Shown here: one piece after another, positions 17,623 through 27,008 of the stretch
Layout: each line of letters opens with the position of its first letter
Numbering within the stretch: position 1 is the first letter of the stretch
Assembly (NCBI GenBank): GCA_034675505.1
Contig: JAUCDD010000018.1
Coordinates: 310,001 to 374,000, forward strand
Direction of reading: 5' to 3'
DNA: 64,000 nucleotides
From: Melaminivora sp034675505
Lineage (GTDB): Bacteria; Pseudomonadota; Gammaproteobacteria; Burkholderiales; Burkholderiaceae_C
The notes under the pieces: generated by a model
What the model saw: the letters and a program-made list of their open reading frames with translations, nothing else
Databases searched by the model: none
Told to the model about the DNA's origin: nothing
Program-made: the position numbers and the translations under genes

Positions 17623-18410
17623 GCCAGAGCGCTACGGATCCGATAGCCATCCGCGCTTGCGGCATACGGGCCAGCGTGCAAAACGCCCGGATATTGCACG
17701 GCATCGACCTGGCTGTGCCGGCTGCGCGCTGGACCAGCGTCGTCGGCCCCAATGGCGCGGGCAAGTCCACCTTGCTGAAATGCCTGGGCGGCCTGCTGCG
17801 CCACGCCCGCGTGGAAGGCCAGGTCGAGCTGCTGGGCCGCCCCCTGGCGCAGTGGCCGGCGCGCGAGCGGGCGCGCCAGCTCGCCTGGCTGGGCCAGAAC
17901 GAAGCCGCCGAGGGCGACCTGCCGGCCTACGACATCGCCATGCTCGGGCGCCTGCCGCACCGTGCCTGGATGGCGCCGCCATCGGGCGCCGACCACGCCG
18001 CCGTGCAGGCCGCGCTGCACACCACCCAGGCCTGGGCCTGGCGCGAGCGGCCGCTGGCGCAGCTGTCCGGCGGCGAGCGCCAGCGCGTGCTGCTGGCGCG
18101 CGCCCTGGCGGTGCAGGCGCCGGTCATGCTGATGGACGAGCCCCTGGCCAACCTGGACCCTCCGCACCAGACCGACTGGCTGCGCACCGTGCGCGCGCTG
18201 GTGGCCGCCGGCGGCACGGTGGTCAGCGTGCTGCACGAAATCTCCATCGCCCTGCAGGCCGACGACCTGCTGATCATGGCCGGCGGGCGCGTGCTGCACC
18301 ACGGCCTGTGCGCCGACACCGCCACGCACGCGGCGCTGGAGCAGGTGTTCGAGCAACGCATCCGGGTGCGCCAGATCGACGGCATCTGGATGGCGCTGCC
18401 CCGTGTTTGA
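17619..18410 (+). CDS. btuD: Vitamin B12 ABC transporter ATPase BtuD
   Basis: 263-residue cytosolic ATPase. Walker A is GPNGAGKST, the signature is LSGGERQR, Walker B is VMLMDEPLANLD, and the H-loop is VSVLHEIS. Start is GTG 17619 overlapping the btuC stop. The first 25 codons derive from sequence that resembles the dispersed 'GATAGCC..GCGCTTGCGG' repeat in inverted orientation, so the true functional N-terminus may be slightly downstream. Confidence 0.9.
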   Translation: MSQSATDPIAIRACGIRASVQNARILHGIDLAVPAARWTSVVGPNGAGKSTLLKCLGGLLRHARVEGQVELLGRPLAQWPARERARQLAWLGQNEAAEGDLPAYDIAMLGRLPHRAWMAPPSGADHAAVQAALHTTQAWAWRERPLAQLSGGERQRVLLARALAVQAPVMLMDEPLANLDPPHQTDWLRTVRALVAAGGTVVSVLHEISIALQADDLLIMAGGRVLHHGLCADTATHAALEQVFEQRIRVRQIDGIWMALPRV

Positions 18411-18430
18411 TGACTGATTGACTGACTGAC
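18410..18430 (+). repeat. Short GACT tandem repeat
   Basis: Four-base GACT/GATT units are repeated five times directly after the btuD stop. They also place TGA stop codons in more than one frame. A polymorphic microsatellite is possible, but the run is too short to be sure. Confidence 0.5.
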
Positions 18431-18453
18431 GAGACGAAAGGAGCTGTCCCCCC

Positions 18454-19023
18454 ATGCAGATCGAAACCCCACCCAGCGAAAAGCCCTACGAGAAGCCCGA
18501 GGGCGAGCGGCGCGGCCTGGTTCTCGTCAACACCGGCGACGGCAAGGGCAAGAGCACGGCGGCCTTCGGCCTGGCGTTCCGCGCCACCGGCCGGGGCAAG
18601 GCCGTGAAGGTGTTCCAGTTCATGAAGGTGCCCAGCGCGCGCTTCGGCGAGCACCGCCTGGCCGACCAGGTGGGCCTGCCCGTCGAGGGCCTGGGCGACG
18701 GCTTTTCCTGGAAGAGCCGCGACCTGGAGCAGTCCGCCCAGCTGGCACGCGACGGCTGGGCCAAGGCCCGCGCGGCCATCGTGTCGGGCGAGTATTTCCT
18801 GGTGGTGCTCGACGAGGTGACCTACCCGCTGATCTACGGCTGGCTGCCGCTGCAGGAGGTGCTGGACACCCTGGCGCAGCGGCCCCGCGACGTGCACGTG
18901 TGCCTGACGGGCCGGCGCTGCCCGCAGGAGCTCATCGACGTAGCCGACACGGTGACCGAGATGAAACTCATCAAGCACGCCTTCCAGGCCGGCATCCCGG
19001 CGCAGCGCGGCATCGAGGATTGA
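18454..19023 (+). CDS. btuR: Cob(I)yrinic acid a,c-diamide adenosyltransferase
   Basis: 189-residue CobA/CobO/BtuR enzyme that transfers the 5'-deoxyadenosyl group from ATP to cob(I)alamin. LVNTGDGKGKSTAAFG is the family P-loop; VKVFQFMK, VLDEVTYPLIYG and LTGRRCPQELIDVADTVTEM are the other signatures. An AAAGGAG ribosome-binding site precedes ATG 18454. It ends the riboswitch-led cobalamin block and is followed by a GC hairpin. Confidence 0.93.
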   Translation: MQIETPPSEKPYEKPEGERRGLVLVNTGDGKGKSTAAFGLAFRATGRGKAVKVFQFMKVPSARFGEHRLADQVGLPVEGLGDGFSWKSRDLEQSAQLARDGWAKARAAIVSGEYFLVVLDEVTYPLIYGWLPLQEVLDTLAQRPRDVHVCLTGRRCPQELIDVADTVTEMKLIKHAFQAGIPAQRGIED

Positions 19024-19034
19024 CGGCCGGCGGC

Positions 19035-19063
19035 GACCCGCCCTGCGCGATCGCGGGCGGGTC
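19035..19063 (+). terminator. GC hairpin after btuR
   Basis: GACCCGCCC (19035-19043) pairs with GGGCGGGTC (19055-19063) a few bases after the btuR stop. No T-run follows, so it is a weak terminator or an mRNA 3' stabiliser. Confidence 0.4.
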
Positions 19064-19112
19064 GGCACAATGGGGGCTTCGCGTCCGCGTTGCCGACTGC
19101 AAGGAGTCCGCC

Positions 19113-19634
19113 ATGTCCCTCACCTCGACCGTCATCCCCACCCCCTTGGGCGACATGCTCGCCGTGGCCACCGGCCAGGGTTTGTGCCTGCTGGGATTCG
19201 TCGGCCAAAAAGGCGTCGAGCGCGAACTGGCGCAGGTCGAGGCCGCGCGCGGCGGCCCGGCCCGGGAGGGCAGCAACCCCGTGCTGGAGCAGACGCGCCA
19301 GCAGCTGGAGGAGTACTTCGCGGGCGAGCGGCAGGGGTTTTCCATCGCCCTGGATCTCGTGGGTACTCCCTTCCAGCTCAAGACCTGGCAGGCGCTGCTG
19401 GCCATCCCGTTTGGCCAGACGCGCAGCTACGCCCAGCAGGCAAGCCACATCGGCCAGCCCACCGCCATGCGCGCCGTGGCCGGCGCCAATGGCTGCAACA
19501 AAGTCTCCATCGTCGTGCCCTGCCACCGCGTGATCGGCAGCGATGGCAGCCTGACCGGCTTCGGCGGCGGCCTGCCGCGCAAGCAGGCGCTGCTGGAGCT
19601 GGAGGGGCGGGTGCGGGCGCCAGTTTTGGCCTGA
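19113..19634 (+). CDS. ogt: Methylated-DNA--protein-cysteine methyltransferase
   Basis: 173-residue DNA-repair suicide enzyme that moves O6-alkyl groups from guanine to its own cysteine. The active site VPCHRVIGSDGSLTGFGGG and the upstream AIPFGQTRSYAQQASHIGQPTAMRAV helix-turn-helix are intact. The start ATG 19113 follows AAGGAG. The N-terminal half is short and degenerate like Ogt rather than Ada. Confidence 0.92.
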   Translation: MSLTSTVIPTPLGDMLAVATGQGLCLLGFVGQKGVERELAQVEAARGGPAREGSNPVLEQTRQQLEEYFAGERQGFSIALDLVGTPFQLKTWQALLAIPFGQTRSYAQQASHIGQPTAMRAVAGANGCNKVSIVVPCHRVIGSDGSLTGFGGGLPRKQALLELEGRVRAPVLA

Positions 19635-19639
19635 AATGG

Positions 19640-19692
19640 CCGCCAGCCGGCGCCGATCAAGGGCAAGCAGCTATCAATTTTGAATTGAAATC
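19640..19692 (+). repeat. Dispersed 'AGCTATCAA' repeat, intergenic copy
   Basis: After ogt, the sequence shows a GGCCGCCAGCCGGCGCC palindrome-like core followed by GGGCAAGCAGCTATCAATTT. Similar pieces are found at 35815, 50571, 52240, 56785 and 61773. Short repeats of this type are common between genes in Comamonadaceae genomes. Confidence 0.65.
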
Positions 19693-19931
19693 CCGCCGCC
19701 CACGACGCCTCGTACAAGCTGCGGTTCCAGGCGCCCGAGCGGGTGCGCGTCAAGGATCGGCTCCCGGGCAACCCGGACCGCACGCGCACCTTTGCCCTCT
19801 GAATACGGGCAGTGCTGCTGCGCGCAAGCGCATGCGCGGTGGCGCTGCCCAAGGTGCAAGGCTTGAAGGAGTTGAAGTTGACGTCAGCCACACGGTTTGA
19901 GGAAGGGGCGCCGCATTCCGCGCGCCCGGCC

Positions 19932-20864
19932 ATGAGCCCAGCAGCCGCGCAGCCCCTGCAATTCGGCCCGGTGCGCGTGTACCTGGGCGCGAAATCCGGC
20001 AAGTATCCGGACGGCAACCAGGTGCTGGTCCAGGGCAGCGATACCCTGGTTGCGTTCGACACACCGTTGATCTCGCGCCAGCTGGCAAGCGCGCTGGCGC
20101 CGGTGGACCTGGTCGTGCTCGGCCATGTCCACGAAGACCACACCGTCGCCCTGGGCCGGATGCCGCACGCTGCCGTGCAGGTCCATGAGGCGGACCTGCC
20201 CGCCGCCCAATCGTGGGAGGGCCTTGCGCGCCACTACGGCTACCCGGCGCCAGTCCTGCAGCAGCTGCACGCCCTGGTGCAGCGCGACTTCGACTACGCC
20301 CCGCGCCCGGATGCAACCGGCTACGCCGATGGGCAGACATGGGAGCTGGGCGGCGGCGTGCGCGTGCGCGCGCACCACCTGCCCGGCCACACGGCGGGCC
20401 ACTGCGCGCTGGTCGAGGAAAGCACCGGCGTGGCCTTCATCGGCGACATCGACCTGACGGGCTTCGGGCCGTACTACGGCGATGGCAGCTCGGACCTGCG
20501 GGCGTTTCAGCGTAGCCTTGGGCGCGTGCGCGAACTGGACGCGCGCGTGTGGGTGACCTCGCACCACCGCGGCGTGCTGACCGAGCGCGCAGCCTTTGAA
20601 GACGCACTGGCACGTTTCGCCAGCAAGATCGACGAGCGCAGCGCGCGCCTGCTGGGCTACCTGAAGGACGGCCCGCAGACGCTGGAGCAGCTCGCGGCCC
20701 GGCGCATCCTGTATCCGGTGGGTTTCGAATATCCGTACGTGGAAAGTGCCGAGCGGCGCAGCATTGCGCAGCACCTGGAGCTGCTCGTCGAGCAGGGCGA
20801 GGTGCAGCAGACGCGGCAAGGGGCGTGCGATGCGAGCGAGACATTGTTCGCCCTGACGCACTGA
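19932..20864 (+). CDS. MBL-fold metallo-hydrolase
   Basis: 310-residue protein with the metallo-beta-lactamase zinc motif HVHEDH, HHLPGHTAGHCALVEE for the next ligand and FIGDIDLTGFGPYYGD for the bridging Asp. The C-terminus is helical, with a winged-helix-like part as in LACTB2-type hydrolases. Start chosen at ATG 19932 (MSPAAAQPLQFGPVRVYLG), since upstream sequence is low-complexity. Substrate is unknown; related proteins hydrolyse thioesters, lactones or RNA. Confidence 0.8.
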   Translation: MSPAAAQPLQFGPVRVYLGAKSGKYPDGNQVLVQGSDTLVAFDTPLISRQLASALAPVDLVVLGHVHEDHTVALGRMPHAAVQVHEADLPAAQSWEGLARHYGYPAPVLQQLHALVQRDFDYAPRPDATGYADGQTWELGGGVRVRAHHLPGHTAGHCALVEESTGVAFIGDIDLTGFGPYYGDGSSDLRAFQRSLGRVRELDARVWVTSHHRGVLTERAAFEDALARFASKIDERSARLLGYLKDGPQTLEQLAARRILYPVGFEYPYVESAERRSIAQHLELLVEQGEVQQTRQGACDASETLFALTH

Positions 20865-20892
20865 AGCGCCGCCAATCGATGCCACGCGCCGC

Positions 20893-21865
20893 TCAGGGCG
20901 CCGGGTCCGGCACGCGCTGGCGCCGCACCTCCTGCACCGCCTCCCCCGAACCCCCGCAGCCACCACTGCAGCATTGCGCTGTCCACCACCGTCGCCTGCA
21001 CGGCCAGCCAGTCGCCCTGGTCCTCTACCTGCTGGTCGTGCGACAGCGGTGTCTCCAGCAGGTGATATCCCGTATCGCGCGCTATGCGAAAACTCAGGGA
21101 CACGCGCTCGCCCTCGCCAAAGCCAAAGCGGCCGTCGTCGTCGTAGCGCTGCAGGTCAAATTCGGGCGGCGGCTCGAAGGTCAGCGTGGACGCCTGGGCG
21201 CGGCGGATGCGGTGCAGCGCCAGGCTGCGCTCGTTGTCGAAGCCGTCGTAGCGGCACACCAGGTACAGGCGCGGCCCTTGCTGCGCCAGGCCCAGCGGCA
21301 TGACGCGCACCGGCCGGCGCTTGCCTGCGGCGTTCTGATAATCCAGATCCAGCCAGCGGTTGGCATACAGCGCCTCGCTGACCTCCTCCAGCACGCCGGT
21401 GCGGATGCGCGGGGGCAGCAGGGGCTGGCTGGTCGCCACCACGCGCACCTTGCGCGGCCACTGGCGCTCCAGCTGCGCGCTGGCAGCGTCGCCCAGGTTG
21501 CGCCGCGCCTGCGAGAAAAAGCCGTCCATGGACTGCATCAGCCGCGGCGGCAGCAGGTGGCGCAGGTGCTCCTCGGCCAGGCGCAGCAGGAGCGATTCCT
21601 GCGCCGTCAGGTGCGGCACGGCCAGGCCGCGGGCGCGCTCCAGCCAGCGGTAGCCATAGGGCTTGCTGCGGTCGTCGCGTTCGATCTCGAAATGCTGGCT
21701 GAGCATCTCCAGCTGCCGCTGGATGGTGCGCACGTCGCGCGTCAGGCCGATGCCTTGCAGCTCGCGCTGCAGCTCGCCCACGGTGATCTTGCGCCCGCGC
21801 GGGATGCGGCGCAGCAGCTCCACGGCCAGGCGCGTGGTCTCCAGGGTGTCGGGGCGCTGCGCCAT
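20893..21865 (-). CDS. WYL-domain transcriptional regulator (one frameshift)
   Basis: Helix-turn-helix at the N-terminus (ITVGELQRELQGIGLTRDVRTIQRQLEML), then the WYL domain with YANRWLDLDYQNAAGKRRPVRVMPLGLAQQGPRLYLVCR, and a WCX-like C-terminal extension. An extra G in a GGGG run near 20944 shifts the end; repaired, the protein ends RRQRVPDPAP at 20893. About 323 residues. It lies immediately after the DUF2779 gene with the start one base before that stop, so the two are probably co-transcribed. WYL regulators often control nuclease or defence genes and bind nucleic-acid ligands. Confidence 0.82.
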
Positions 21866-21866
21866 G

Positions 21867-23389
21867 TCAGCCTTCCAAGGGCACGCGCTGCGTACCGGTG
21901 AAGGCGGCCCACAGGCGCACCATGGCCCAGGTGTCCAGGCGGCAGTAGGCCAGCAGCTGGCGGCGCAGCAGCTCGCGGCGCGCGGCGCAGGTGACGGGGG
22001 CGATGGCCTCCAGAAACGCCTGCTGCGCGCCGCCACCGTCCTGCACGCCGTCCAGCGCGTCGTAGCCCAGGTCGGGGCACAGGGCGGGTAGCACGGCCTT
22101 GATGCTCCAGCTGCCCTGCTGGCTGGGGTGGTAGTAGTGATCGCGCGCCACGGGCAGCAGATCGACCAGGCGATGGGCCAGCGCCAGCAGCGCTGGCGCC
22201 AGGGCCGGGTGGCGTTCGGCCAGGGCGCGGATGCAGCCCCTTTCAAAGCCGACGTTGTAGGCAAACACCGGCCCCTGCCGGCCGCAGGCTTCGACCAGGG
22301 CCAGCGCCAGGGGCAGCGATGGGTTGTGGCCCGACAGGTCGAGGAATTCATGGTGGTCGGCGCTGCCGCCACTGGCCCCCAGCCGATGCACGCTGAACTG
22401 GAACGGCAGTTGCTGATATGGCCGCGTGCCGGGCCACAGTGGCACGGCGAACTGGATGGTCTCGAAATCCAGGAAGTACGCCGGCAGCGGGTACGGTGCC
22501 AGCGCGCGCGCCGCCGCAGGCTGGTCGAAATACGCCTGGCCCGACAGCGTGGCCTGCCTTGACGCGCTGCTGGCGCTCGCTCAGCCAGTCGCTGGGCACG
22601 TCAGCCATCTCGGCGATGCCGTCTGCCGCCAGGCGCTGGTTCAGCCTGGACCCGCGCCAGGGCAGCCAGTGCACGGGGTGCCGCGCCTGGGGTTGCTGCG
22701 CCTGGCAGTGCTGCTGAAAGCCGCAGGCATAGGGCTGGGTGCAGTGGCCGCCGGGTTGTGCCAGCGGCGGCTGGTGCTGCTGCACCACGGCCTGCGCCTG
22801 GGCGATCCAGCCGCGCACTTCGCCGGCGCGGCCCAGCGCCTCGTCGCTCAGGTCGTGCTCTGCCAGCAGGCCGCGGTAGTCGCCGCCGCCGGGGTAGGTC
22901 CAACGGTTGTCCACATGCGCCACGGCGACGGAGCGCAGCGCCAGGCCTGAGGCGCGCGCGACGAAGGCCTGCACGGCCACATCCTCGCGGTGGTAGTCGC
23001 GCAGGGTGGTGCTGGACTTGACCTCGACCATGCGCCAGCCCGTGCTGGTCGTGCCGCCTGCGCTGTCCTCGTCGGGCAGCAGCACGTCGGCAAAGGCCAG
23101 CGCCCCTTCGCCCTGGAATCCTGCCTCGAAGATCGGCCGCCGCTCATCGAGCAACCGGTGCGTGTGGGCAAAGGCGGCGCCCGAAATCGCTGTGGTCCAG
23201 TTGGATCAGTTCGCCGTGGCCGTGTGGGTCGTAGATGCTGCGCGCCACGTCGCCCACCTGGTAGCCCATGCTGAAGCTGGCCTGCGCGGCAGCCGAGTCC
23301 TCGCGCAACTCGGGCTGGTGCACTTCCAGCCACAGGCGCAGCGGGCATTGGCGAAACGCCATCAGTTTGGATTTGGACAGCAGGCGCAT
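21867..23389 (-). CDS. DUF2779 protein: Cas4-like nuclease plus DEDD exonuclease-like domain (two frameshifts)
   Basis: Starts MRLLSKSKLMAFRQCPLRLWLEVH, the N-terminal 'QCPLR' cysteine region of Cas4/AddB-type iron-sulfur nucleases. A PD-(D/E)XK core follows (LLPDED, then MVEVKSSTTLRDYHREDVAVQ), and three further cysteines are spaced as HCTQPYACGFQQHC, matching a 4Fe-4S site. The C-terminal half contains AYFLDFETIQFAVPLW, a DxE exonuclease I motif, and VFAYNVGFERGCI. Frames break near 23180 (extra base before AAFAHTH) and near 22554 (extra G before ATLSGQAYF). About 507 residues after repair. The family has no established function. Confidence 0.8.
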
Positions 23390-23622
23390 GGGCTCCCTCC
23401 TCGGTTATCGGTCTCGGACACCTGTCAGAAATTGTGTCAGACCTTGGCGAGCAGGCGAGGGCAGGAGGCGGATGCAGCCGGCGGCCCTGGCCGCTGGTCG
23501 GACAGGGACGCATCGTGAGCCAGGCTGCGACGGCATGTGTCGCAGTGCGGCGGGGGAGGGTGGTTGAGGAAGAGAGCGATCGGATCAGCGCCCCAATCCG
23601 CCTGCGGCGGGCTGGCCGCCGC

Positions 23623-25413
23623 TCAGGATTTCCTGTCGCCCGGCAGCACGGCGCTCAACACCTGCCGCACGGTGCCCGTGAGCACCCCTGCCCCGCGCGG
23701 GTCGCCCTTGAGCAGGCTGGCGGCAAAGTTCCTGGCCTGCTCCAGCGAGACATGCGAGGGCAGGGGCGGCACGTCCGGGTCGGTCTTGAATTCCAGCACC
23801 ACGGGGCAGTCTGCGGCCAGGGCCTGCTCCCAGGCGCTGGCGATCTGGTCCGGGTCGTCGCAAAAGATGCCCTTCAGGCCGATCAGCTCGCCAAAGGCGG
23901 CGTAGGGCACGTTGGGCAGCTTCTGGCTGGCGTTGAACTTGGGGTCGCCCTCCATCACGCGCTGCTCCCAGGTCACCTCGTTCAGGTCTTCGTTGTTGAA
24001 CACGCAGACGATCCAGCGCGGGTCGGCCCAGCCCTTCCAGTACTTGGCCACCGTGATCAGCTCGGCCATGTTGTTCATCTGCATGGCGCCGTCGCCGACC
24101 AGCGCGATCACCGGGCGCTCCGGGTGCGCGAACTTGGCGGCGATGGCATACGGCACGGCCGCGCCCATGGAGGCGAGGCCGCCGGAGAGCGAGCCCATGT
24201 GCCCGCGGCGGAACCTCAGGTCGCGCGCATACCAGTTCGCGCACGAGCCCGAATCGCTGGTGACGATGGCGCGATCGGGCAGCTGTGGAGACAGCTCGGA
24301 GCACACCCGCTGCGGATTGATGGGCTTGGCGGGCTGCATGGCGCGGTCCTGCAGCGTCTTCCACCAGTCGGCGACGTTGGCCTCGATGCGCTTGCGCCAG
24401 CCCGAGTTGTCGTTCCTGGCGAGCAGCGGCAGCAGCGCGCGCAAGGTCTCTGCGGCGTCTCCGTGCAGGTTGACCTCCGCCGGGTACCGGATGCCCAGCA
24501 TCGCCGGGTCGATGTCGATCTGCACACACCGCGCCTGGCCATCCTTGGGCAGGAACTGCGCGTAGGGAAAGCCGGTGCCGACCATCAGCAAGGTGTCGCA
24601 CTCCATCATCATCTCGTAGCTGGGCTTGGTGCCCAGGATGCCGATGGCGCCCGTGACCCAGGGCAGGTCGTCGGGCAGGGCCGCCTTGCCCAGCAGCGCC
24701 TTGGCGGCGCCGGCACCGAGCTGGTCGGCCACGGCAATTACCTCGTCGGTGGCCTGCAGGGCGCCGGCGCCGATGAGCATCGCGACCTTGCTGCCGGCGT
24801 TCAGCACCTCGGCCGCGCGTTGCAGGTCGGCGGCATAGGGCACGACCCTGGGCCGCTGGTAGCCCACGCCCGAGCGCACGGCGTTGGGCTCCTGGCCGGG
24901 GTCCTCGTACGGCAGGTCCTGCACATCCTTGGGCAGCACGACCACGCCTATGCCCCGCTGGCCCAGGGCGATGCGCACGGCGCGGTCGGTGATGTGGCGC
25001 ACGGCGCTGGGGGACTCGGCCTCCTGCACATAGTCGGCCACGTCGGCGAACATGCGGTCCAGGTTGACCTCCTGCTGGTATTGGGCGCCGCGCACGCTGC
25101 GCGCCGACTGCCCGGCAATGGCCAGCACCGGCTGGTGGTCGAGTTGCGCGTCGTACAGGCCGGTGAGCAGGTGCGATGCGCCCGGCCCGCTAGTGGCCAG
25201 GCACACGCCCAGTTCGCCCGAGAACTTGGCATAGGCCGTGGCCATGAAGGCCGCCATTTCCTCGTGGCGCACCTGGATGAACTCCACCTTGCCCTCGCTG
25301 CGCTGGATGGCGCCGATCACGCCGTTGATGCCATCGCCGGGGTAGCCGAAGATGCGGCGCACGCCCCAGTCGTGCAGGCGCTGCACGAAAAAATCGCCCA
25401 CGGTCTTGCTCAT
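23623..25413 (-). CDS. Thiamine-diphosphate enzyme, pyruvate oxidase/dehydrogenase (PoxB) type
   Basis: 596 residues in three domains. The N-terminal pyrimidine-binding domain has IQVRHEEMAAFMATAYAK with the catalytic Glu; the central domain has the FAD/Rossmann-like KVAMLIGAGALQATDEV; the C-terminal diphosphate domain has ALVGDGAMQMN with an NN about 25 residues later, the ThDP motif. Close overall to PoxB, which decarboxylates pyruvate to acetate at the membrane, though related enzymes use other 2-keto acids. Start at ATG 25413 (MSKTVGDFFVQRLHDWGVRRIFGYPGDGINGV split here across the domain) rather than the longer open frame to 25587. Confidence 0.82.
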   Translation of the reverse strand: MSKTVGDFFVQRLHDWGVRRIFGYPGDGINGVIGAIQRSEGKVEFIQVRHEEMAAFMATAYAKFSGELGVCLATSGPGASHLLTGLYDAQLDHQPVLAIAGQSARSVRGAQYQQEVNLDRMFADVADYVQEAESPSAVRHITDRAVRIALGQRGIGVVVLPKDVQDLPYEDPGQEPNAVRSGVGYQRPRVVPYAADLQRAAEVLNAGSKVAMLIGAGALQATDEVIAVADQLGAGAAKALLGKAALPDDLPWVTGAIGILGTKPSYEMMMECDTLLMVGTGFPYAQFLPKDGQARCVQIDIDPAMLGIRYPAEVNLHGDAAETLRALLPLLARNDNSGWRKRIEANVADWWKTLQDRAMQPAKPINPQRVCSELSPQLPDRAIVTSDSGSCANWYARDLRFRRGHMGSLSGGLASMGAAVPYAIAAKFAHPERPVIALVGDGAMQMNNMAELITVAKYWKGWADPRWIVCVFNNEDLNEVTWEQRVMEGDPKFNASQKLPNVPYAAFGELIGLKGIFCDDPDQIASAWEQALAADCPVVLEFKTDPDVPPLPSHVSLEQARNFAASLLKGDPRGAGVLTGTVRQVLSAVLPGDRKS

Positions 25414-25645
25414 GCGGTTCTCGCTTTCCCTGGATTGGAACAAGGCAAGCCCGAACACTCGCCACGGAATAGACCATCGCAGCCCAGGCGCGCGCCGCTG
25501 TCGGCGCAGGTGCCGCGAGCGCGTCAGCACCGGCTGGGAGGGCGGGGGGCGATCCGGGGTGTCCCATGCGCATGCCCGCTTGTGCAAGAGTTCCCGGTGA
25601 CCGACACTTTTCTTTTCACCCTGTCAATCGCAAAGGATGTATCTC

Positions 25646-26656
25646 ATGCTGTCCCTCAGGAATCGGGTTCTCGCGCTGGCCCTCGCCATGGCGGGCCTGG
25701 CTGCCACGCCCGCGCATGCGGCCGAGCCTGCCGTGTTCGATGCGGCCACCAGCCAGCTGCGCCTGCCCATCCTGCACCTCGACGGCAACCTGAAGTTCTG
25801 TGATGTGGTGATCCGCCTGGCCTCCCCTGGCCAGCTGCGCCTCAACGATTCCAGCGTGGGGGCCGACATCAGCTTTACCTGGGCGGGCAACGTGCTGCGC
25901 ATTCCGCAGCTGAGTTTCGGTGGCGTGGTCTACCCCGCCGTCAGCCTCACACGCCCTACCTTCTCGCTGGTGAGTTTTGGTGAGGTGAGCAATCCCCCGC
26001 CGTCTTTCAATGGCACGGCCATGGTGGCCGCCTGTGGCAACGTGTTCGTAGAACCTGCCGTCGCCAGCGATCTCGTGCCGGGGATCGTCAACGGCATCCG
26101 GGCAGCGCTGGAGATGGACCGCAGGGTCTATGGCCCGCTGCAGGCCACGCAACCGGACGTGCTGGTGTGCCAGTCGGGTGCGTGCGCGGATTATTTTGCG
26201 GGGCCTCGGCGGCGCAACGTGACGCTGTACCCGAATACCTATGCGGGCCAATATGTGGCTCCGCGCATGACGGTGGTGCTCACCTCACCGACCTGGACGC
26301 AGAACCCCTATGTGCTGGCGCACGAGTTCTCTCATGTGGAGGTGGCCCGGCGGATCGGCGGCGGCCATGTGCCGGCCTGGTTCGACGAAGGGCTGGCGAC
26401 CTATGTGGGTGGCGAGCCCATCTGCACGAACGTCACCGGCAAGGGCATCGATGATTTGCGCAAGCTCGATCGGGAGGCCGACTGGGTGGCATATACCGGG
26501 CCGGAGCCGGTGTTCTTCAAGACCTACTGCCAGGCGCGTGCGGAGGTGGCAGCGTGGATTGGCAGGCGCGGCAATGCCGGGGTCGTGCAACTGCTGGATG
26601 CCGTGCGGCAGGGGCAGTCCTTCTGGACTGTGTATGGAGCGATGGTGACGCAGTAA
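25646..26656 (+). CDS. Secreted zincin-like protein with HEFSH motif
   Basis: 336-residue protein. The start ATG 25646 lies 9 bp after AAAGGA and gives a signal peptide ending ATPAHAAE. The first half (QLRLPILHLDGNLKFCDVVIRL) looks beta-rich. The second half contains YVLAHEFSHVEVARRIGG, an HExxH zinc site, followed by WFDEGLATYVGG with a candidate third ligand Glu, the layout of gluzincin peptidases. Several cysteines suggest disulfides in the periplasm. The peptidase role is inferred from the motif only. Confidence 0.65.
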   Translation: MLSLRNRVLALALAMAGLAATPAHAAEPAVFDAATSQLRLPILHLDGNLKFCDVVIRLASPGQLRLNDSSVGADISFTWAGNVLRIPQLSFGGVVYPAVSLTRPTFSLVSFGEVSNPPPSFNGTAMVAACGNVFVEPAVASDLVPGIVNGIRAALEMDRRVYGPLQATQPDVLVCQSGACADYFAGPRRRNVTLYPNTYAGQYVAPRMTVVLTSPTWTQNPYVLAHEFSHVEVARRIGGGHVPAWFDEGLATYVGGEPICTNVTGKGIDDLRKLDREADWVAYTGPEPVFFKTYCQARAEVAAWIGRRGNAGVVQLLDAVRQGQSFWTVYGAMVTQ

Positions 26657-26755
26657 TCGCGCGCCCAGGCTGGGTGGCCAGCCTTGCCAGCCGTCCAGGG
26701 TCACCCGGGCCCATCCAGCACAGGCGCATGGCTGGAAGGGAGGCCAGGACAACAA

Positions 26756-26779
26756 AAAAGCCACCTTCCGGTGGCTTTT
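26756..26779 (-). terminator. Rho-independent terminator of tRNA-Ser
   Basis: AAAAGCCACC (26756-26765) pairs with GGTGGCTTTT (26770-26779) around a four-base loop. On the minus strand the stem is followed by six T residues, 34 bp after the tRNA 3' end. The opposite strand also has a T-run, so it may close the zincin-like gene too. Confidence 0.85.
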
Positions 26780-26812
26780 CGCTTTCCAAATCAACGATCC
26801 AGAAATTTTGAC

Positions 26813-26902
<90 letters not shown>

Positions 26903-27008
26903 GAAGCCCGCCATTGTAGCGGCGTTTTCGGCCGGTTTTCCCGGGCGCGCGGCGCTGCACCAAAAATCGCGCCCGCGCCCGCAACTGCGTGCGGCCGCCG
27001 GCGCAGCC

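Noticed and set aside
18410..18430. GACT repeat as a possible CRISPR or phase-variation tract
   Set aside because: Only about five four-base units outside any coding region; no spacers and no gene whose frame would change.
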